A stretch of DNA of 64,000 bases from Paraflavitalea sp. CAU 1676 (lineage in GTDB: Bacteria; Bacteroidota; Bacteroidia; Chitinophagales; Chitinophagaceae). The DNA is taken from NCBI RefSeq assembly GCF_029223285.1, contig NZ_JARHUJ010000004.1, forward strand, positions 682,001 through 746,000. Direction: 5' to 3'. Under the pieces are notes generated by a model. The model was given only the letters and a program-made list of their open reading frames with translations, did not search any database and was not told the DNA's origin. The position numbers were made by a program, and so were the translations under genes. Shown piece by piece: positions 9,337 to 18,655 of the stretch (position 1 is the first letter of the stretch; each line of letters opens with the position of its first letter).

Positions 9337-9422
9337 ATAAGATAGAAATGCAAGAGAAGAATAGGCTGTTCGATAGTGATACACTGGCCGACCGGATTTG
9401 AACAACCTGCGCCTTAAAATGA

Positions 9423-9462
9423 GGGCACCCCTTCGCGGTCTGCCGACCAGGAAGGGGTGCCC
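9423..9462 (-). terminator. Terminator of the secreted hydrolase gene
   Basis: An 11-bp perfect stem GGGCACCCCTT (9423-9433) / AAGGGGTGCCC (9452-9462) sits 24 bp past the stop codon of the minus-strand hydrolase gene. On that strand it is followed by a short U-rich stretch (TCATTTT). Confidence 0.7.
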
Positions 9463-9485
9463 CGTTTATCGCCTTACTATAGAAT

Positions 9486-10853
9486 CTACTTTTTGATCAT
9501 CACCCGCTGGGTAAATTCAACCGCTGTACCCTGCACCAGTACGAAGTACTGGCCAGCTGCCAGCTGATGGGTGGGTATACGCTGTTGCCAGTAACCTGCT
9601 TCCTTGTTGAATTGATTCACTTGCACCGTGATGCCCTGGCTGTTCAACAGCTTAACGGTGATCCTGTCCTTGTTGGGATTGTTGAAGCCGATCGTGATCG
9701 CATCGGTTGCCGGGTTGGGAAACAATACCAGCTTGCCTGTCTGCACATCGATGGTAGCCTTCAGCAAGGAGAACAAGGTAGTTTTACCGTTGACGTCCGT
9801 TTGGCTGAGCCTGTAATAATTATTGCCGATTGCCGGATGTTCGTCTTTGAAAGCATAGTTGCTGCCATTGGCTTCGTTCGTCGAAGCAACCTGGCCTATC
9901 TTCTGGAAATTGACCCCGTCTTCCGAACGTTCGATGCTGAAGAACTGGTTGTCCTGCTCCAGGGTCGTAGACCAAATGATGCTCACCCCTTCTTTGCCCG
10001 AGGAAGCGATCTTATAATTGGAAAGCGCTACCGGCAGGGCAGCTTCGGCCCGGCTGTACTGCAGCGCCCATTCGTACACATTCCTGCCATTCTCCTTAAA
10101 GGAAGCGTCGTAGGTGGCCGTCCAGGCATCATGGTCGGCCGATGGGAAGATCGTCTTTTTGGCCCTTGGGGTAGGTGGGTGTAAGCCATCGTTGATCAGC
10201 GTAATGTACAGGTTGGTGGCAGTGACCCGCACAGTGAGGTCGCCGTCGTTGTGCGTAGCCCATACCGGCAGGTTGGCTTCGCCGATATTGTCAGCAAGCC
10301 AGGAATAGGCTTGCGAATAACCGCATACAGGAATAATACCGGCCAGCTTTTTGGCTGCCGCAAGGCTGCTGCCCGCATATTCCCATACGGCGCCGCCACC
10401 CAGGCTCATGCCGGTAAGGTAAATACGGTCGGTATCTACCCGGTAATTATTCTTTACATAAGTGAGGATCGATTCTACTTCTGAAGGAACCAGTCTTTGC
10501 TTGTATTGGGGTGAGATAACTATGAAACTATAAGACCGCCCGCCGGAAGTAACTGTCGTGGGGAACTTGCCTTCCTGGATATTTTTGGGAATGGCATCAC
10601 CCAGTAACTTCTGCAGATCATTTTCACTGCCATCGCCACGGTCGCCATCACCATGGAGGTAAACGATCACGGGATATTTTTGGGTACCACTGGGGTTGTA
10701 GCCCTGGGGCAGGTACTCCCACAAACCACCACAATTGTTGTTGATGAAAACTGTCTTTTTCCGGTGTACGGACGCTTGAGCAAAACCTCGCTGATTCAAT
10801 AACAGGCATACCAATAACAGGCATGCTGTACCGAAAGTGTACAAATGCTTCAT
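9486..10853 (-). CDS. Secreted alpha/beta hydrolase (feruloyl-esterase/PHB-depolymerase-like) with T9SS sorting domain
   Basis: Exported esterase-like enzyme. 455 residues: signal peptide to about residue 25 (GFAQ-AS), an alpha/beta-hydrolase domain (about 45-265) and a C-terminal T9SS type A sorting domain (about 375-455, with LFPNPATDAITI and the terminal ..QRVMIKK). The catalytic triad is visible: nucleophile Ser150 in GMSLGGG, Asp203 or Asp205 in HNDGD, and His241 in SADHDAW. The oxyanion segment is VIVYLHGDGDRG. This architecture matches polysaccharide-associated acyl esterases or PHB-depolymerase-like proteins; the substrate is not determined. A linker domain between 270 and 370 resembles a fibronectin/Por-linked beta sandwich. 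It is a single-gene unit with its own terminator. Confidence 0.85.
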   Translation of the reverse strand: MKHLYTFGTACLLLVCLLLNQRGFAQASVHRKKTVFINNNCGGLWEYLPQGYNPSGTQKYPVIVYLHGDGDRGDGSENDLQKLLGDAIPKNIQEGKFPTTVTSGGRSYSFIVISPQYKQRLVPSEVESILTYVKNNYRVDTDRIYLTGMSLGGGAVWEYAGSSLAAAKKLAGIIPVCGYSQAYSWLADNIGEANLPVWATHNDGDLTVRVTATNLYITLINDGLHPPTPRAKKTIFPSADHDAWTATYDASFKENGRNVYEWALQYSRAEAALPVALSNYKIASSGKEGVSIIWSTTLEQDNQFFSIERSEDGVNFQKIGQVASTNEANGSNYAFKDEHPAIGNNYYRLSQTDVNGKTTLFSLLKATIDVQTGKLVLFPNPATDAITIGFNNPNKDRITVKLLNSQGITVQVNQFNKEAGYWQQRIPTHQLAAGQYFVLVQGTAVEFTQRVMIKK

Positions 10854-11181
10854 GTCGTTAATTTTTCAGGATAAATACAATAAGGGCGGCTACAGCCTCG
10901 CAGCTGTACACAAGAAATTGGATGCTATGGCAAGAAGTGTAATCAGAAGGTAAGCGACCAACGACGAAAAAAAATCGTGCCTGTGGTATTTTACGGGATC
11001 AGGTCAGGTTTAGGTTGCCAGTTATTATAAATAGCGGCAAATATTCCACAAGATTGGACTGGGTGCTTTGAGCGGCCCAAAGCTACAGAAATTTTTACCG
11101 TATCCGCCGCGGTTTGCAAGATTAAAGTTAGGAGTTATAGGTTGCCGATAGAATTGGGTTCCCGGCCGATTAGCACTACAC
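10854..11181. other. Gene-free stretch between hydrolase and NIPSNAP genes
   Basis: 328 bp without a credible ORF, tRNA or repeat. It should hold the promoter of the hydrolase gene, but no TAnnTTTG box is seen within the first 100 bp upstream of its start. Confidence 0.6.
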
Positions 11182-11973
11182 TTATATCTGCGAGTAATTG
11201 GTGGGCTGCAAAAAGGTCTTTGTAATGCGCGAAATGATCAGCTTGTCGGCATACTCCGGCAGGCTCGCGACCTTTTTCCACTCGGGGTCGCTACCGAAGG
11301 TTTTCCAGTTGCGGTCGTGTGCCTCCATATTATCGAAAGTAATCATGTAAGTAAGGTTGGGCCGCGCTTCGCCGATCAGCGATTCACCAAAGAAAACGGG
11401 AGTGAGCCCGGTCTTTTTGAAGATCTCTATCTCACCGCCTTCATTGAACATCTCGATCTTTTTCTTGCCGGCATACTCTGTAGGGCTTTCATACCGGCGC
11501 AGCTCGAAGATCCTTTCCTTCATGGGTGGCGCCACCAGGTGGGGCATTTCGGTGAATGATTTCAGCAAAGAACTCTGTATCCGTTCGTAGGCCGGAGCAT
11601 CGGCCGGGGCACTCAGATAGTCGGAAGCTGCTTGCTGGAATGTTATGTCTTTCGCCAGGTTGAAGTCCATCGACGTAAAATCATCCAGCGAAGGAAAGGG
11701 GATCACTACATACAGTTTGGTTTGCCCCGTGGGCTGCAATTCAGTAAAAACGCCTACCTGCTTTGCGCCAAGCCGGTTGAGGGCAGGTATGGCTGCCTGG
11801 GCAAAATAACGTTCGGTAAGTTGTTGCTGTTCGGGATTCTTAAAAGTGTAGATACGCAGTTCATAATATTCCTGCTTCTTTTTTCCTGCCGCGGGTGGCA
11901 AAGCAGCAGCGGGCAGGGAGGCAGCAGAAGCGCCGGTAACAAGGGCAGATTGAATAAAACGACGACGTTTCAT
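11182..11973 (-). CDS. Tat-exported NIPSNAP-domain protein
   Basis: A 263-residue protein starting MKRRRFIQSALVTGASAAS, a twin-arginine type signal (RRxFI) followed by an Ala-rich hydrophobic stretch and an AxA-type cleavage region. The mature protein has two ferredoxin-like NIPSNAP repeats: YYELRIYTFKNPEQQQ (about 36-51) and, in the second half, FELRRYESPTEYAG. Bacteroidota NIPSNAP proteins of this form are common, periplasmic and of unknown function. Tat export suggests that it folds, perhaps with a cofactor, before export. No functional partner is adjacent. Confidence 0.85.
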   Translation of the reverse strand: MKRRRFIQSALVTGASAASLPAAALPPAAGKKKQEYYELRIYTFKNPEQQQLTERYFAQAAIPALNRLGAKQVGVFTELQPTGQTKLYVVIPFPSLDDFTSMDFNLAKDITFQQAASDYLSAPADAPAYERIQSSLLKSFTEMPHLVAPPMKERIFELRRYESPTEYAGKKKIEMFNEGGEIEIFKKTGLTPVFFGESLIGEARPNLTYMITFDNMEAHDRNWKTFGSDPEWKKVASLPEYADKLIISRITKTFLQPTNYSQI

Positions 11974-12091
11974 ATAACAGGTATAGTAAGTGAGATCAAT
12001 AAGAATGATATCGATGTAAATTTATTGATTCCGGCCGGTATTCAGGAGAGCTTTTTATAGCCGCTCACAATGCACCATCCAAATAACCGAT

Positions 12092-12122
12092 AAAAAGCCG
12101 GCAGCAGATCAACTGCCGCCGG
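12092..12122 (-). terminator. Terminator of the RND efflux operon
   Basis: On the minus strand, a 10-bp stem with one mismatch (CCGGCGGCAG / CTGCTGCCGG, 12122-12098) with a 5-nt loop is followed by CTTTTTA. It lies about 130 bp after the pump gene stop. Confidence 0.75.
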
Positions 12123-12253
12123 ACGGGCCAACCGTCTATCTCATCGCCGACGGCCAGGCCCTATGTTGACATAACAAGCAAACCCATAACAGACCAGTTC
12201 AGAAACAGTAGAAAGTCTTCACCTCCGTACAGGGCCTTGGTCCCCACACGGTC

Positions 12254-15200
12254 CTATGTGCTCATGGCTGTTTTCTTTTTTCGCCGCTTTTGCGAGCGCC
12301 GGTAAAAGATCTCCACGATCAATGGAAAGATCAGAAGCGTAAGGATCGTTGAACTGATGAGCCCGCCGATCACGACGATTGCCAAAGGCTTCTGTGTCTC
12401 TGACCCAATACCGGTGGAGATGGCTGCTGGCAACAGTCCGATGGCTGCCATCAAAGCCGTCATTACCACCGGCCTGATCCTCGAATTGACCCCATCGCCA
12501 ATGGCCCGCACCAGCGGTATTTTCTGGTGCATGTTCTGCTTGAACACCGAAATGAGAATAACCCCGTTCTGGATACAGATACCAAAAAGTGCGATAAACC
12601 CGATGCCCGCCGAGATACTGAAGATGGTGCCCGTGATGTGCAACGCGAGTATACCGCCGATCATGGCAAAAGGTACATTGATCAGCACCAGACCTGCATC
12701 CAGAGCATTACCGAACATGATGAACAGGAGAATGAAGATCATGACCAAAACCACCGGCACTACCTGCGAAAGCTTTTGCTGCGCACGCACCTGGTTCTCA
12801 AACTCGCCGCTCCACTCGATGTTCATTCCCTTGCCCAGCTTCACTTGCTGCTGTACCCTTTTTTGCGCATCGGTGATCGTGCTGCCCATATCGCGCTCGC
12901 GAATGGAAAACTTGATGGCAATGAACCGGGTGTTCTTATCACGGTAAATAAAAGCCGGTCCGGTCACCGTGCCGATGGTGGCGATCTCTTTGAGTGGCAC
13001 CGTAGCACCATGCAGGGTGGGTACCCGCAATTTGCTCATGGCATATTCATTGTCCCGGTACTCTTCGGGATAGCGGATGCGGATGGGGAACTTGCGATCG
13101 CCCTGGTAAAAGTAAGAAGCCGATTTACCACCAATCGCCGTTTCGATCACGGCATTGGCATCGGCAATGGTAACACCGTAGAGCGCCATTTTCTGTTCGC
13201 TGAGTTGTATGCTGATCTCCGGCTGGCCCAAGTTGCGCAACACACCCAGGTCCTTCACCCCCGGCACGGTTTTCATCACCTGGTACACACTGTCGGCCAC
13301 CCGGTCAATACTCTCCAGATCATTGCCGAATATTTTGATGCCGAAGGAAGCCTTGAAACCCGCCACCGCCTCGGCTACGTTGTCGATGATGGGTTGAGAA
13401 AAGTTGAGTACGATACCAGGGTACTGATTCAGTTTTCCGTTCATCTCTTCGATCAATACCTCCTGACTGATCTTTCTTTTCCATTCTTTTTTGGGCTTGA
13501 GGTCAACCTGGAACTGGGTGAAATAAAAACCATTCGGGTCGGTACCGTCGTTCGAGCGGCCGATCTGCGACAGCACACGGCTCACCTCATCAAACCCACC
13601 CAGTTCCTTCCGGAAAGTTTCGGACATTTTTCGTGTCTCTGTGAGGGAGTAGCTCATGGGCAACTCCGCCGTAACCCACAGGGCGCCTTCATTGAGCGTG
13701 GGCAGAAATTCGCTGCCCAGGAATTTGAAAGAGAATAGTACAAGACCCATGAAACCAAAAGCAACCGACAGGCTCAGTTTCTTATGGCCCATGGTAAATC
13801 GGAAAGCCCTGTTCACGATGCGGTTGAAGAAATTGACAACCGGATTGTTCCGCTCCCGTGCGTTTTTATTCAACAATAGACTGGCCAGCACCGGTACCAG
13901 CGTAAGGGTAAAGAGCAAAGCGCCCAGCAGGGCAAAGCTCAGTGTCCAGGCCAGCGGGGAGAACATTTTGCCCTCTACCTTTTCAAAAGCGAAAATGGGA
14001 ATGAGGCTGGTGATAATGATCACCTTGGCAAAGAAGATGGCCTTGGCCAGCGATGAGCCCGTTTTACGGATCATGCTCAGTTTGGCCATCTTGTTGTACC
14101 GCGCCATACCCACCTCATGCGCTTTGTGCGCCAGCACTACGAACAACCCTTCCACCATCACCACGGCCCCGTCGATGATGATGCCAAAATCGATGGCCCC
14201 CATCGAAAGCAGGTTGGCGCTCATGCCTTTCATACGCAGACAAATAAAAGCAAACAGCAGCGAGAGGGGAATAATGATCGAAACGATCACCGTCGTGCGC
14301 CAATCGAACATGAAGATGAAAACGATCAGCGTTACCAGCAGAATGCCTTCAATAAGGTTGTGGGTGATCGTTTCCGTACAAAAATCCATCAGTTTGTCGC
14401 GGTCGTAAAAAGGCACCATACTTACACCGGCCGGCAAAGTATGCTCATTGAGTTCTGCGATCTTCGCTTTCACTTTGGTCAATACTTCCCGCGGGTTCTC
14501 CCCTTTGCGCATCACCACAATACCTTCTACCACATCGTTGTCCTCATCGAGGCCCACCTGGCCCACGCGTGGCACATGACTTTCCACAACAGCCGCCAGG
14601 TTCTTCACCAGCACTGGTGTACCGTTGATATTGTCTACAATAATGTTTTCGATGTCGCGTGTTTTGTCGAGCAGGCCAATGCCGCGCACCACATAAGCCT
14701 GTCCGTTCTTCTCGATCACATCACCGCCTACGTTAATATTGCTTTTGCTGACGGCGTTGAAAACTTCCAGGGGGGTGATATCGTAACGCAGCAACATGGC
14801 AGGATCTACCTTGATCTCATAGGTTTTTTCAGCACCACCGAAAGCGACCACATCGGCCACACCGGGCACACTGCGCAGCTGCCGGTCAATGACCCAGTTC
14901 TGGATGGTGAGCAGGTCGGTAGAGCTTTGGCCCTTACCCTGCACGGTGTAACGGAATATTTCGCCCGTAGGGCCATAGGGAGGTTGTACCTCCGGCTCCA
15001 CACCATCGGGCAGGTTTACATTGGCCAGTAAATTGTTCACCTGTTGCCGGGCAAAAAAATCTTCTACCTCGTCATCAAAGATGATCTTGGTAACGGACAG
15101 GCCAAACATTGAGATGGAGCGCAGCGAGGTTTTCCTCTGCACCGGGTTGAGGTTCACCTCGATGGGAACAGTTACAAACCGTTCCACTTCTTCGGCGCTG

Positions 15201-15376
15201 CGTCCTGGCCATTGTGTTACGATGACGATCTGCGTATTGGTAACGTCCGGGAAAGCCTCCAGCGGAGTTTTGATATAACTCCAGATGCCGGCAACGATCG
15301 TTACCAGCGTCATGAAGAAGATGAAGAACCTGTTCTTTAACGAAAAGGTCACTATGTTGGAAATGAATTTGTTCAT
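12254..15376 (-). CDS. Heavy-metal-type RND efflux pump (CusA/CzcA family)
   Basis: Inner-membrane proton-driven pump of a tripartite exporter, HME-RND class. 1040 residues with TM1 at the N-terminus, a large porter domain, TM2-6, a second porter domain and TM8-12. HME-type signatures are VTQWPGRSAEEVERFVTVPI and, in TM4, DFGIIIDGAVVMVE, where the two Asp and the Glu match the proton-relay residues of CzcA/CusA. Metal specificity (Cu/Ag versus Co/Zn/Cd) cannot be read safely. It is the last gene of the operon with the adaptor 32 bp upstream; a terminator follows. Confidence 0.93.
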   Translation of the reverse strand: MNKFISNIVTFSLKNRFFIFFMTLVTIVAGIWSYIKTPLEAFPDVTNTQIVIVTQWPGRSAEEVERFVTVPIEVNLNPVQRKTSLRSISMFGLSVTKIIFDDEVEDFFARQQVNNLLANVNLPDGVEPEVQPPYGPTGEIFRYTVQGKGQSSTDLLTIQNWVIDRQLRSVPGVADVVAFGGAEKTYEIKVDPAMLLRYDITPLEVFNAVSKSNINVGGDVIEKNGQAYVVRGIGLLDKTRDIENIIVDNINGTPVLVKNLAAVVESHVPRVGQVGLDEDNDVVEGIVVMRKGENPREVLTKVKAKIAELNEHTLPAGVSMVPFYDRDKLMDFCTETITHNLIEGILLVTLIVFIFMFDWRTTVIVSIIIPLSLLFAFICLRMKGMSANLLSMGAIDFGIIIDGAVVMVEGLFVVLAHKAHEVGMARYNKMAKLSMIRKTGSSLAKAIFFAKVIIITSLIPIFAFEKVEGKMFSPLAWTLSFALLGALLFTLTLVPVLASLLLNKNARERNNPVVNFFNRIVNRAFRFTMGHKKLSLSVAFGFMGLVLFSFKFLGSEFLPTLNEGALWVTAELPMSYSLTETRKMSETFRKELGGFDEVSRVLSQIGRSNDGTDPNGFYFTQFQVDLKPKKEWKRKISQEVLIEEMNGKLNQYPGIVLNFSQPIIDNVAEAVAGFKASFGIKIFGNDLESIDRVADSVYQVMKTVPGVKDLGVLRNLGQPEISIQLSEQKMALYGVTIADANAVIETAIGGKSASYFYQGDRKFPIRIRYPEEYRDNEYAMSKLRVPTLHGATVPLKEIATIGTVTGPAFIYRDKNTRFIAIKFSIRERDMGSTITDAQKRVQQQVKLGKGMNIEWSGEFENQVRAQQKLSQVVPVVLVMIFILLFIMFGNALDAGLVLINVPFAMIGGILALHITGTIFSISAGIGFIALFGICIQNGVILISVFKQNMHQKIPLVRAIGDGVNSRIRPVVMTALMAAIGLLPAAISTGIGSETQKPLAIVVIGGLISSTILTLLIFPLIVEIFYRRSQKRRKKKTAMST

Positions 15377-15408
15377 GGTGCAACAACTTTTGCAATGGGT
15401 AAATCGGA

Positions 15409-16512
15409 TTAATTGTTCAGCGCACCATAGATCAGCAGCTGGTAGCGTGCGATCACTTTTTCGCCTTCCTGCAGTCCGCTCCTGATATAGGTGGTAGTAC
15501 CGATGGTCTTATAAGGTTCTACTTCACGGGTTTCGATTTGGCAATGGTCTTTGTGGACCATCACGAAATTCCGGTTGTGGTCGAAGATCATCGCCTGTGC
15601 GGGGATGGCTGGCATCTGCTCCCGGCCTTCGGTGTACTCGATATTGATCTGGGCAAACATTTCGGGCTTCAGCAAATAGCCGTCATTGGGAATCCGTATC
15701 CTCACCTTCATCACCCGGCTTTGCGGATCCAGGATGGAATAGATGCGGTCTACCTTGCCTTTAAAGACTTTGTCTTTGTAGGCGATCACACTTACCTGCG
15801 CATCATAACCCACCTGTATCTTGGAGATATCGCTTTCAAATACATTGGCGATCACCCATACTTCATCGAGGTTGGAGATGATGAAGAACGGGTCGGATCC
15901 TTCAACACGGTATTGCATTTTGTCGGTCACGTTTTTCTCCACGATAAAACCGGATACAGGCGCCGTGATCGTTTGCAGGGCATTGCCGCTGGCGCCGTAA
16001 ATGGCATTCGTTTCGCGGATGCGCTTGAGATCGGCGCGCGCTTTGTCGAGATCTGTTTCGGCGGCAAGCACATCTTTTTCTGTAGCGAGGCCGGCAGCAA
16101 ACATCTCTTTATTGGCGGTCAAGGATTTCTCCGCCAGCTTAACCGTCGATGCGGCATTCGACAACTGCCCCTGGTAATCGGCAATCTCACTGCTGCGCAC
16201 CACGGCCAGTACCTGCCCCTTGGTGACGTAATCGCCCAGCTGCACTTTCAGCGATTCAACAATGCCGCCCACTACCGGAAATACCTTGATCCATTTATCT
16301 TCATTGGCTTCGATCTTTCCCGATAAGGCGATCTCATTCCTCACGGTGTCGGCCTGTACGGTTGCCAGCTCAATGTTCTTTTGCAAGGTATCGGAGAGGC
16401 AAAACCGTTCAGGCTCAATGGTGTTGGATGCCTGCTCCTGGCAGGAGGCCAGTGGCAGCCACATCAAAACGATGTATACAGGAAATAATAGTGGTTTCAT
16501 AATTGAATGCAT
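15409..16512 (-). CDS. RND periplasmic adaptor (membrane fusion protein), lipoprotein
   Basis: CusB/CzcB-type adaptor bridging the pump and the TolC channel. 367 residues with lipoprotein signal MKPLLFPVYIVLMWLPLASC (lipobox LASC). The ATG at 16500 (MKPLL) is as likely a start as that at 16512. It has biotinyl-lipoyl halves (GGIVESLKVQLGDYVTKGQ and ITAPVSGFIVEKNVT) around an alpha-helical hairpin (about 110-160), followed by beta-barrel and membrane-proximal domains. No His/Met-rich metal-binding extension is seen. The gene lies 9 bp after the TolC gene and 32 bp before the pump gene. Confidence 0.92.
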   Translation of the reverse strand: MHSIMKPLLFPVYIVLMWLPLASCQEQASNTIEPERFCLSDTLQKNIELATVQADTVRNEIALSGKIEANEDKWIKVFPVVGGIVESLKVQLGDYVTKGQVLAVVRSSEIADYQGQLSNAASTVKLAEKSLTANKEMFAAGLATEKDVLAAETDLDKARADLKRIRETNAIYGASGNALQTITAPVSGFIVEKNVTDKMQYRVEGSDPFFIISNLDEVWVIANVFESDISKIQVGYDAQVSVIAYKDKVFKGKVDRIYSILDPQSRVMKVRIRIPNDGYLLKPEMFAQINIEYTEGREQMPAIPAQAMIFDHNRNFVMVHKDHCQIETREVEPYKTIGTTTYIRSGLQEGEKVIARYQLLIYGALNN

Positions 16513-16521
16513 TTAAATGGG

Positions 16522-17796
16522 TTAGTTGAATACATTTTTGCCCAGCGCGAAATTGAGCGACTCGAGCGCCTGGTCTTTCTCATTCCGCAGCTGGTTCCAC
16601 CGCAGGATATTATCGCGCCAGGATTCGTAGAAGTCGGTAAACTCCAGCAGACTGATGTTCTTCTTCTGGAAATTCTCAGTGATGCCTTGTAGCAGGTGGT
16701 CGAACTTCTTGTGGAAAGCCGGGTCGAAAGATTGCAGCATCTTCTCGCTGTTCAGCGCCTTGATATAGGCTTTCTGCACTTCATTTTCTACAGTAAGTTC
16801 CTGTTGCTGATGCAAAACCTTGCTTTGCTCAACCTGTGCCTGCGCGGCTTTGATATTGCCCTGGTTGCGGTTAAAAAATGGGAGGTCCATCGCAGCATTG
16901 AGGAAGGTGGCGTCGTTTACGAAACTGCCGCGCTTATCAAACTCGAGACCCAGTTGCAGATCGGGCGTGCGCAGGGCTTTCTGCCATTGATAGTGCTGCT
17001 GGCTGGCCGCCGTGTTTGCATCGGCTGCTTTGAGGTCGTACCGGTTGTTGAAAGCGCTGTCGAGCAGTGATTGCAATGGATGTTGCTGCAGGGTAACCGG
17101 ACCATCACCCATTTCCACAGGTAAATAATAATGGTGGTTGTCATTCAGTAATAACTGCCATTCGGCCTGCAGGTCATTGAGCTGGTTGTCGATACTGGTC
17201 TGCTCGGCTTGCAACGTATACAACAGCGATTGAATACGTACGGCATCTTTAAGGGTTACTACTCCCTTACTCAGCAGGTCATTGTAGGCAACACTCAGCT
17301 GCTGCAGTGATCGCACCTGTGTTTGATAAGCCTGCCTCGACTGGTGCAGTCGAAGTATGCTGAAATAGTGGCTGCGCAGTGTATAGCGCAGGGTACGCAG
17401 CAAATCGTAGAACTGATACTCCACAATGGTTGCCTGCGTAGTCGCCAATTTGATCTGCTTATTGCGTTTGCCGGCGAGGCTGATCAGTTGGGTTAACTGG
17501 ATATCGTACTGCCCCGTTTTATGGGTTACATCGAAAGGTTTGCGCAGGTCGGGGTTGTACAGGTTACCGCTTACCGACAGGTTGGGGTTGTTGTACAAAC
17601 GCGCCTGGATCACCTGGGCCTGTGCCGCGGTAATATCGTACCGGGCCGCCAGCAGGGAAAGATTGTGTTGGAAGAACTGTTGTTCGGCAGCCTGCAGGGT
17701 AATGCGCAGCGTGTCCTGGGCTTGCACAGCAAGGCCACAGAACAATACGCCAACGAATACCATGCACCGTCCGAACAGAAAATGAATTCTATTCAT
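16522..17796 (-). CDS. TolC-family outer-membrane efflux channel
   Basis: Outer-membrane component of the tripartite metal efflux system (CusC/CzcC type). The start at 17796 gives a signal peptide (MNRIHFLFGRCMVFVGV, cleavage after VQAQ); the frame is open further upstream but would add a Cys-rich non-signal segment. It has two OEP repeats with helical hairpins (about 30-215 and 235-410) and the typical ARYDITAAQAQVIQARLYNNPNL opening. About 424 residues is the normal family size. First of the three pump genes; a 174-bp gap separates it from the small acidic gene upstream. Confidence 0.92.
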   Translation of the reverse strand: MNRIHFLFGRCMVFVGVLFCGLAVQAQDTLRITLQAAEQQFFQHNLSLLAARYDITAAQAQVIQARLYNNPNLSVSGNLYNPDLRKPFDVTHKTGQYDIQLTQLISLAGKRNKQIKLATTQATIVEYQFYDLLRTLRYTLRSHYFSILRLHQSRQAYQTQVRSLQQLSVAYNDLLSKGVVTLKDAVRIQSLLYTLQAEQTSIDNQLNDLQAEWQLLLNDNHHYYLPVEMGDGPVTLQQHPLQSLLDSAFNNRYDLKAADANTAASQQHYQWQKALRTPDLQLGLEFDKRGSFVNDATFLNAAMDLPFFNRNQGNIKAAQAQVEQSKVLHQQQELTVENEVQKAYIKALNSEKMLQSFDPAFHKKFDHLLQGITENFQKKNISLLEFTDFYESWRDNILRWNQLRNEKDQALESLNFALGKNVFN

Positions 17797-17970
17797 ACAT
17801 GGAAAAGTTTTGTGAGAAAGGAACAGTAAAGGAGCACAGGCGCATACCGCAAGTTGGCCGGGGCAGACAGACATAATCAGTCTGCCATACGGCAGCATAA
17901 TGGCAGTATAGGCTGTGTAAGCGTACAGCAGTTCAGGAACGAAGTATCATTCGCCCTGCATTAACTGCCA

Positions 17971-18360
17971 TTAAGCAGAAATGCGATCGGGAGGAGGTGT
18001 GAGAATAGTGAAGAAGCCTTTGCAGGTAGGAGAGAGCTGCATCCACGCCATCGAGGCACTTGTATTGGTGCCGCTCGGGGGCACACTTACTTTGGGAGCC
18101 GGTTGAAACACCAGCGGCTTAAAGGCAGATTTTTCAAGGCCCTTGTTCTGGGGCATACCATCGCTGTCGTCATCGTCGTCGGGTATATAATCGTTGTCGT
18201 CCAGGATATGCTCGATCACGTATTCGGTGATGCTGTCGAAGTCATCGTAATCCTGTACAGCCTTCGCCGTTCCGATATTGAACGACGTGGTGAGGTAGTC
18301 GAGGTCAATACTCTGGTTGAGTACCGAAAAAGCGACGAGTATGAGAATAAACCTGGTCAT
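17971..18360 (-). CDS. Small Asp-rich exported protein upstream of the metal efflux operon
   Basis: A 129-residue protein with a hydrophobic N-terminus (MTRFILILVAFSVLNQSI) that could be a signal peptide or anchor. An acidic central stretch (DYDDFDSITEYV..DDNDYIPDDDDDSDG, residues ~37-68) is followed by a Pro-rich tail ending TPPPDRIS. A single Cys is present (about residue 113). I do not recognise a named family. Small proteins with a similar PPPDR tail recur next to metal efflux operons in Bacteroidota, as far as I recall. Position and strand suggest it is the first gene of the pump operon. The Asp cluster could bind cations, but this is inference. Confidence 0.7.
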   Translation of the reverse strand: MTRFILILVAFSVLNQSIDLDYLTTSFNIGTAKAVQDYDDFDSITEYVIEHILDDNDYIPDDDDDSDGMPQNKGLEKSAFKPLVFQPAPKVSVPPSGTNTSASMAWMQLSPTCKGFFTILTPPPDRISA

Positions 18361-18376
18361 GTACGGGACGAAGTTG

Positions 18377-18384
18377 CAAATATA
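18377..18384 (-). promoter_or_regulatory. -7 box of the efflux operon
   Basis: TATATTTG on the minus strand (18384-18377) is an exact TAnnTTTG match 16 bp before the acidic-protein start codon. A T-run ending in TTG lies too close for a canonical -33 element. Confidence 0.5.
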
Positions 18385-18544
18385 GAAGGCCTCACCAAAA
18401 AATAGCAGCTGGTGCCTGGATAAGCCGTTAAGATCGAGTTAAGTATTTTCATCAGGCAACACTTTACATAAGGAACCGCTAAGAAAAAAATGGGTGCAAC
18501 TGGTTTTTAGGCCCCAAAACCGGCATTCCCGATCTAGAAACTGC

Positions 18545-18622
18545 CTAATCGATTGATTAGCAGGAATTATCGTTTTGACATATGAATAGTTTTTCCCAAT
18601 CGGGTAACCCTTTTTTCCCGAT
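18545..18622. promoter_or_regulatory. Inverted repeats in the divergent efflux/TonB-receptor intergenic region
   Basis: Two inverted repeats lie upstream of the receptor gene: CTAATC-gatt-GATTAG (18545-18560) and ATCGGG/CCCGAT (18599-18604 / 18617-18622) spanning a GGGTAACCC palindrome. They are candidate operators for a metal or iron regulator, or part of the 5' leader. No known consensus (Fur, MerR) is matched convincingly. Confidence 0.3.
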
Positions 18623-18655
18623 CCGGCACCCAAATTCACCTGCCCAACCCCAATT

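Noticed and set aside
12527-13738. Long plus-strand frame opposite the RND pump gene
   Set aside because: Antisense to a conserved pump; His-rich low-complexity translation typical of shadows.
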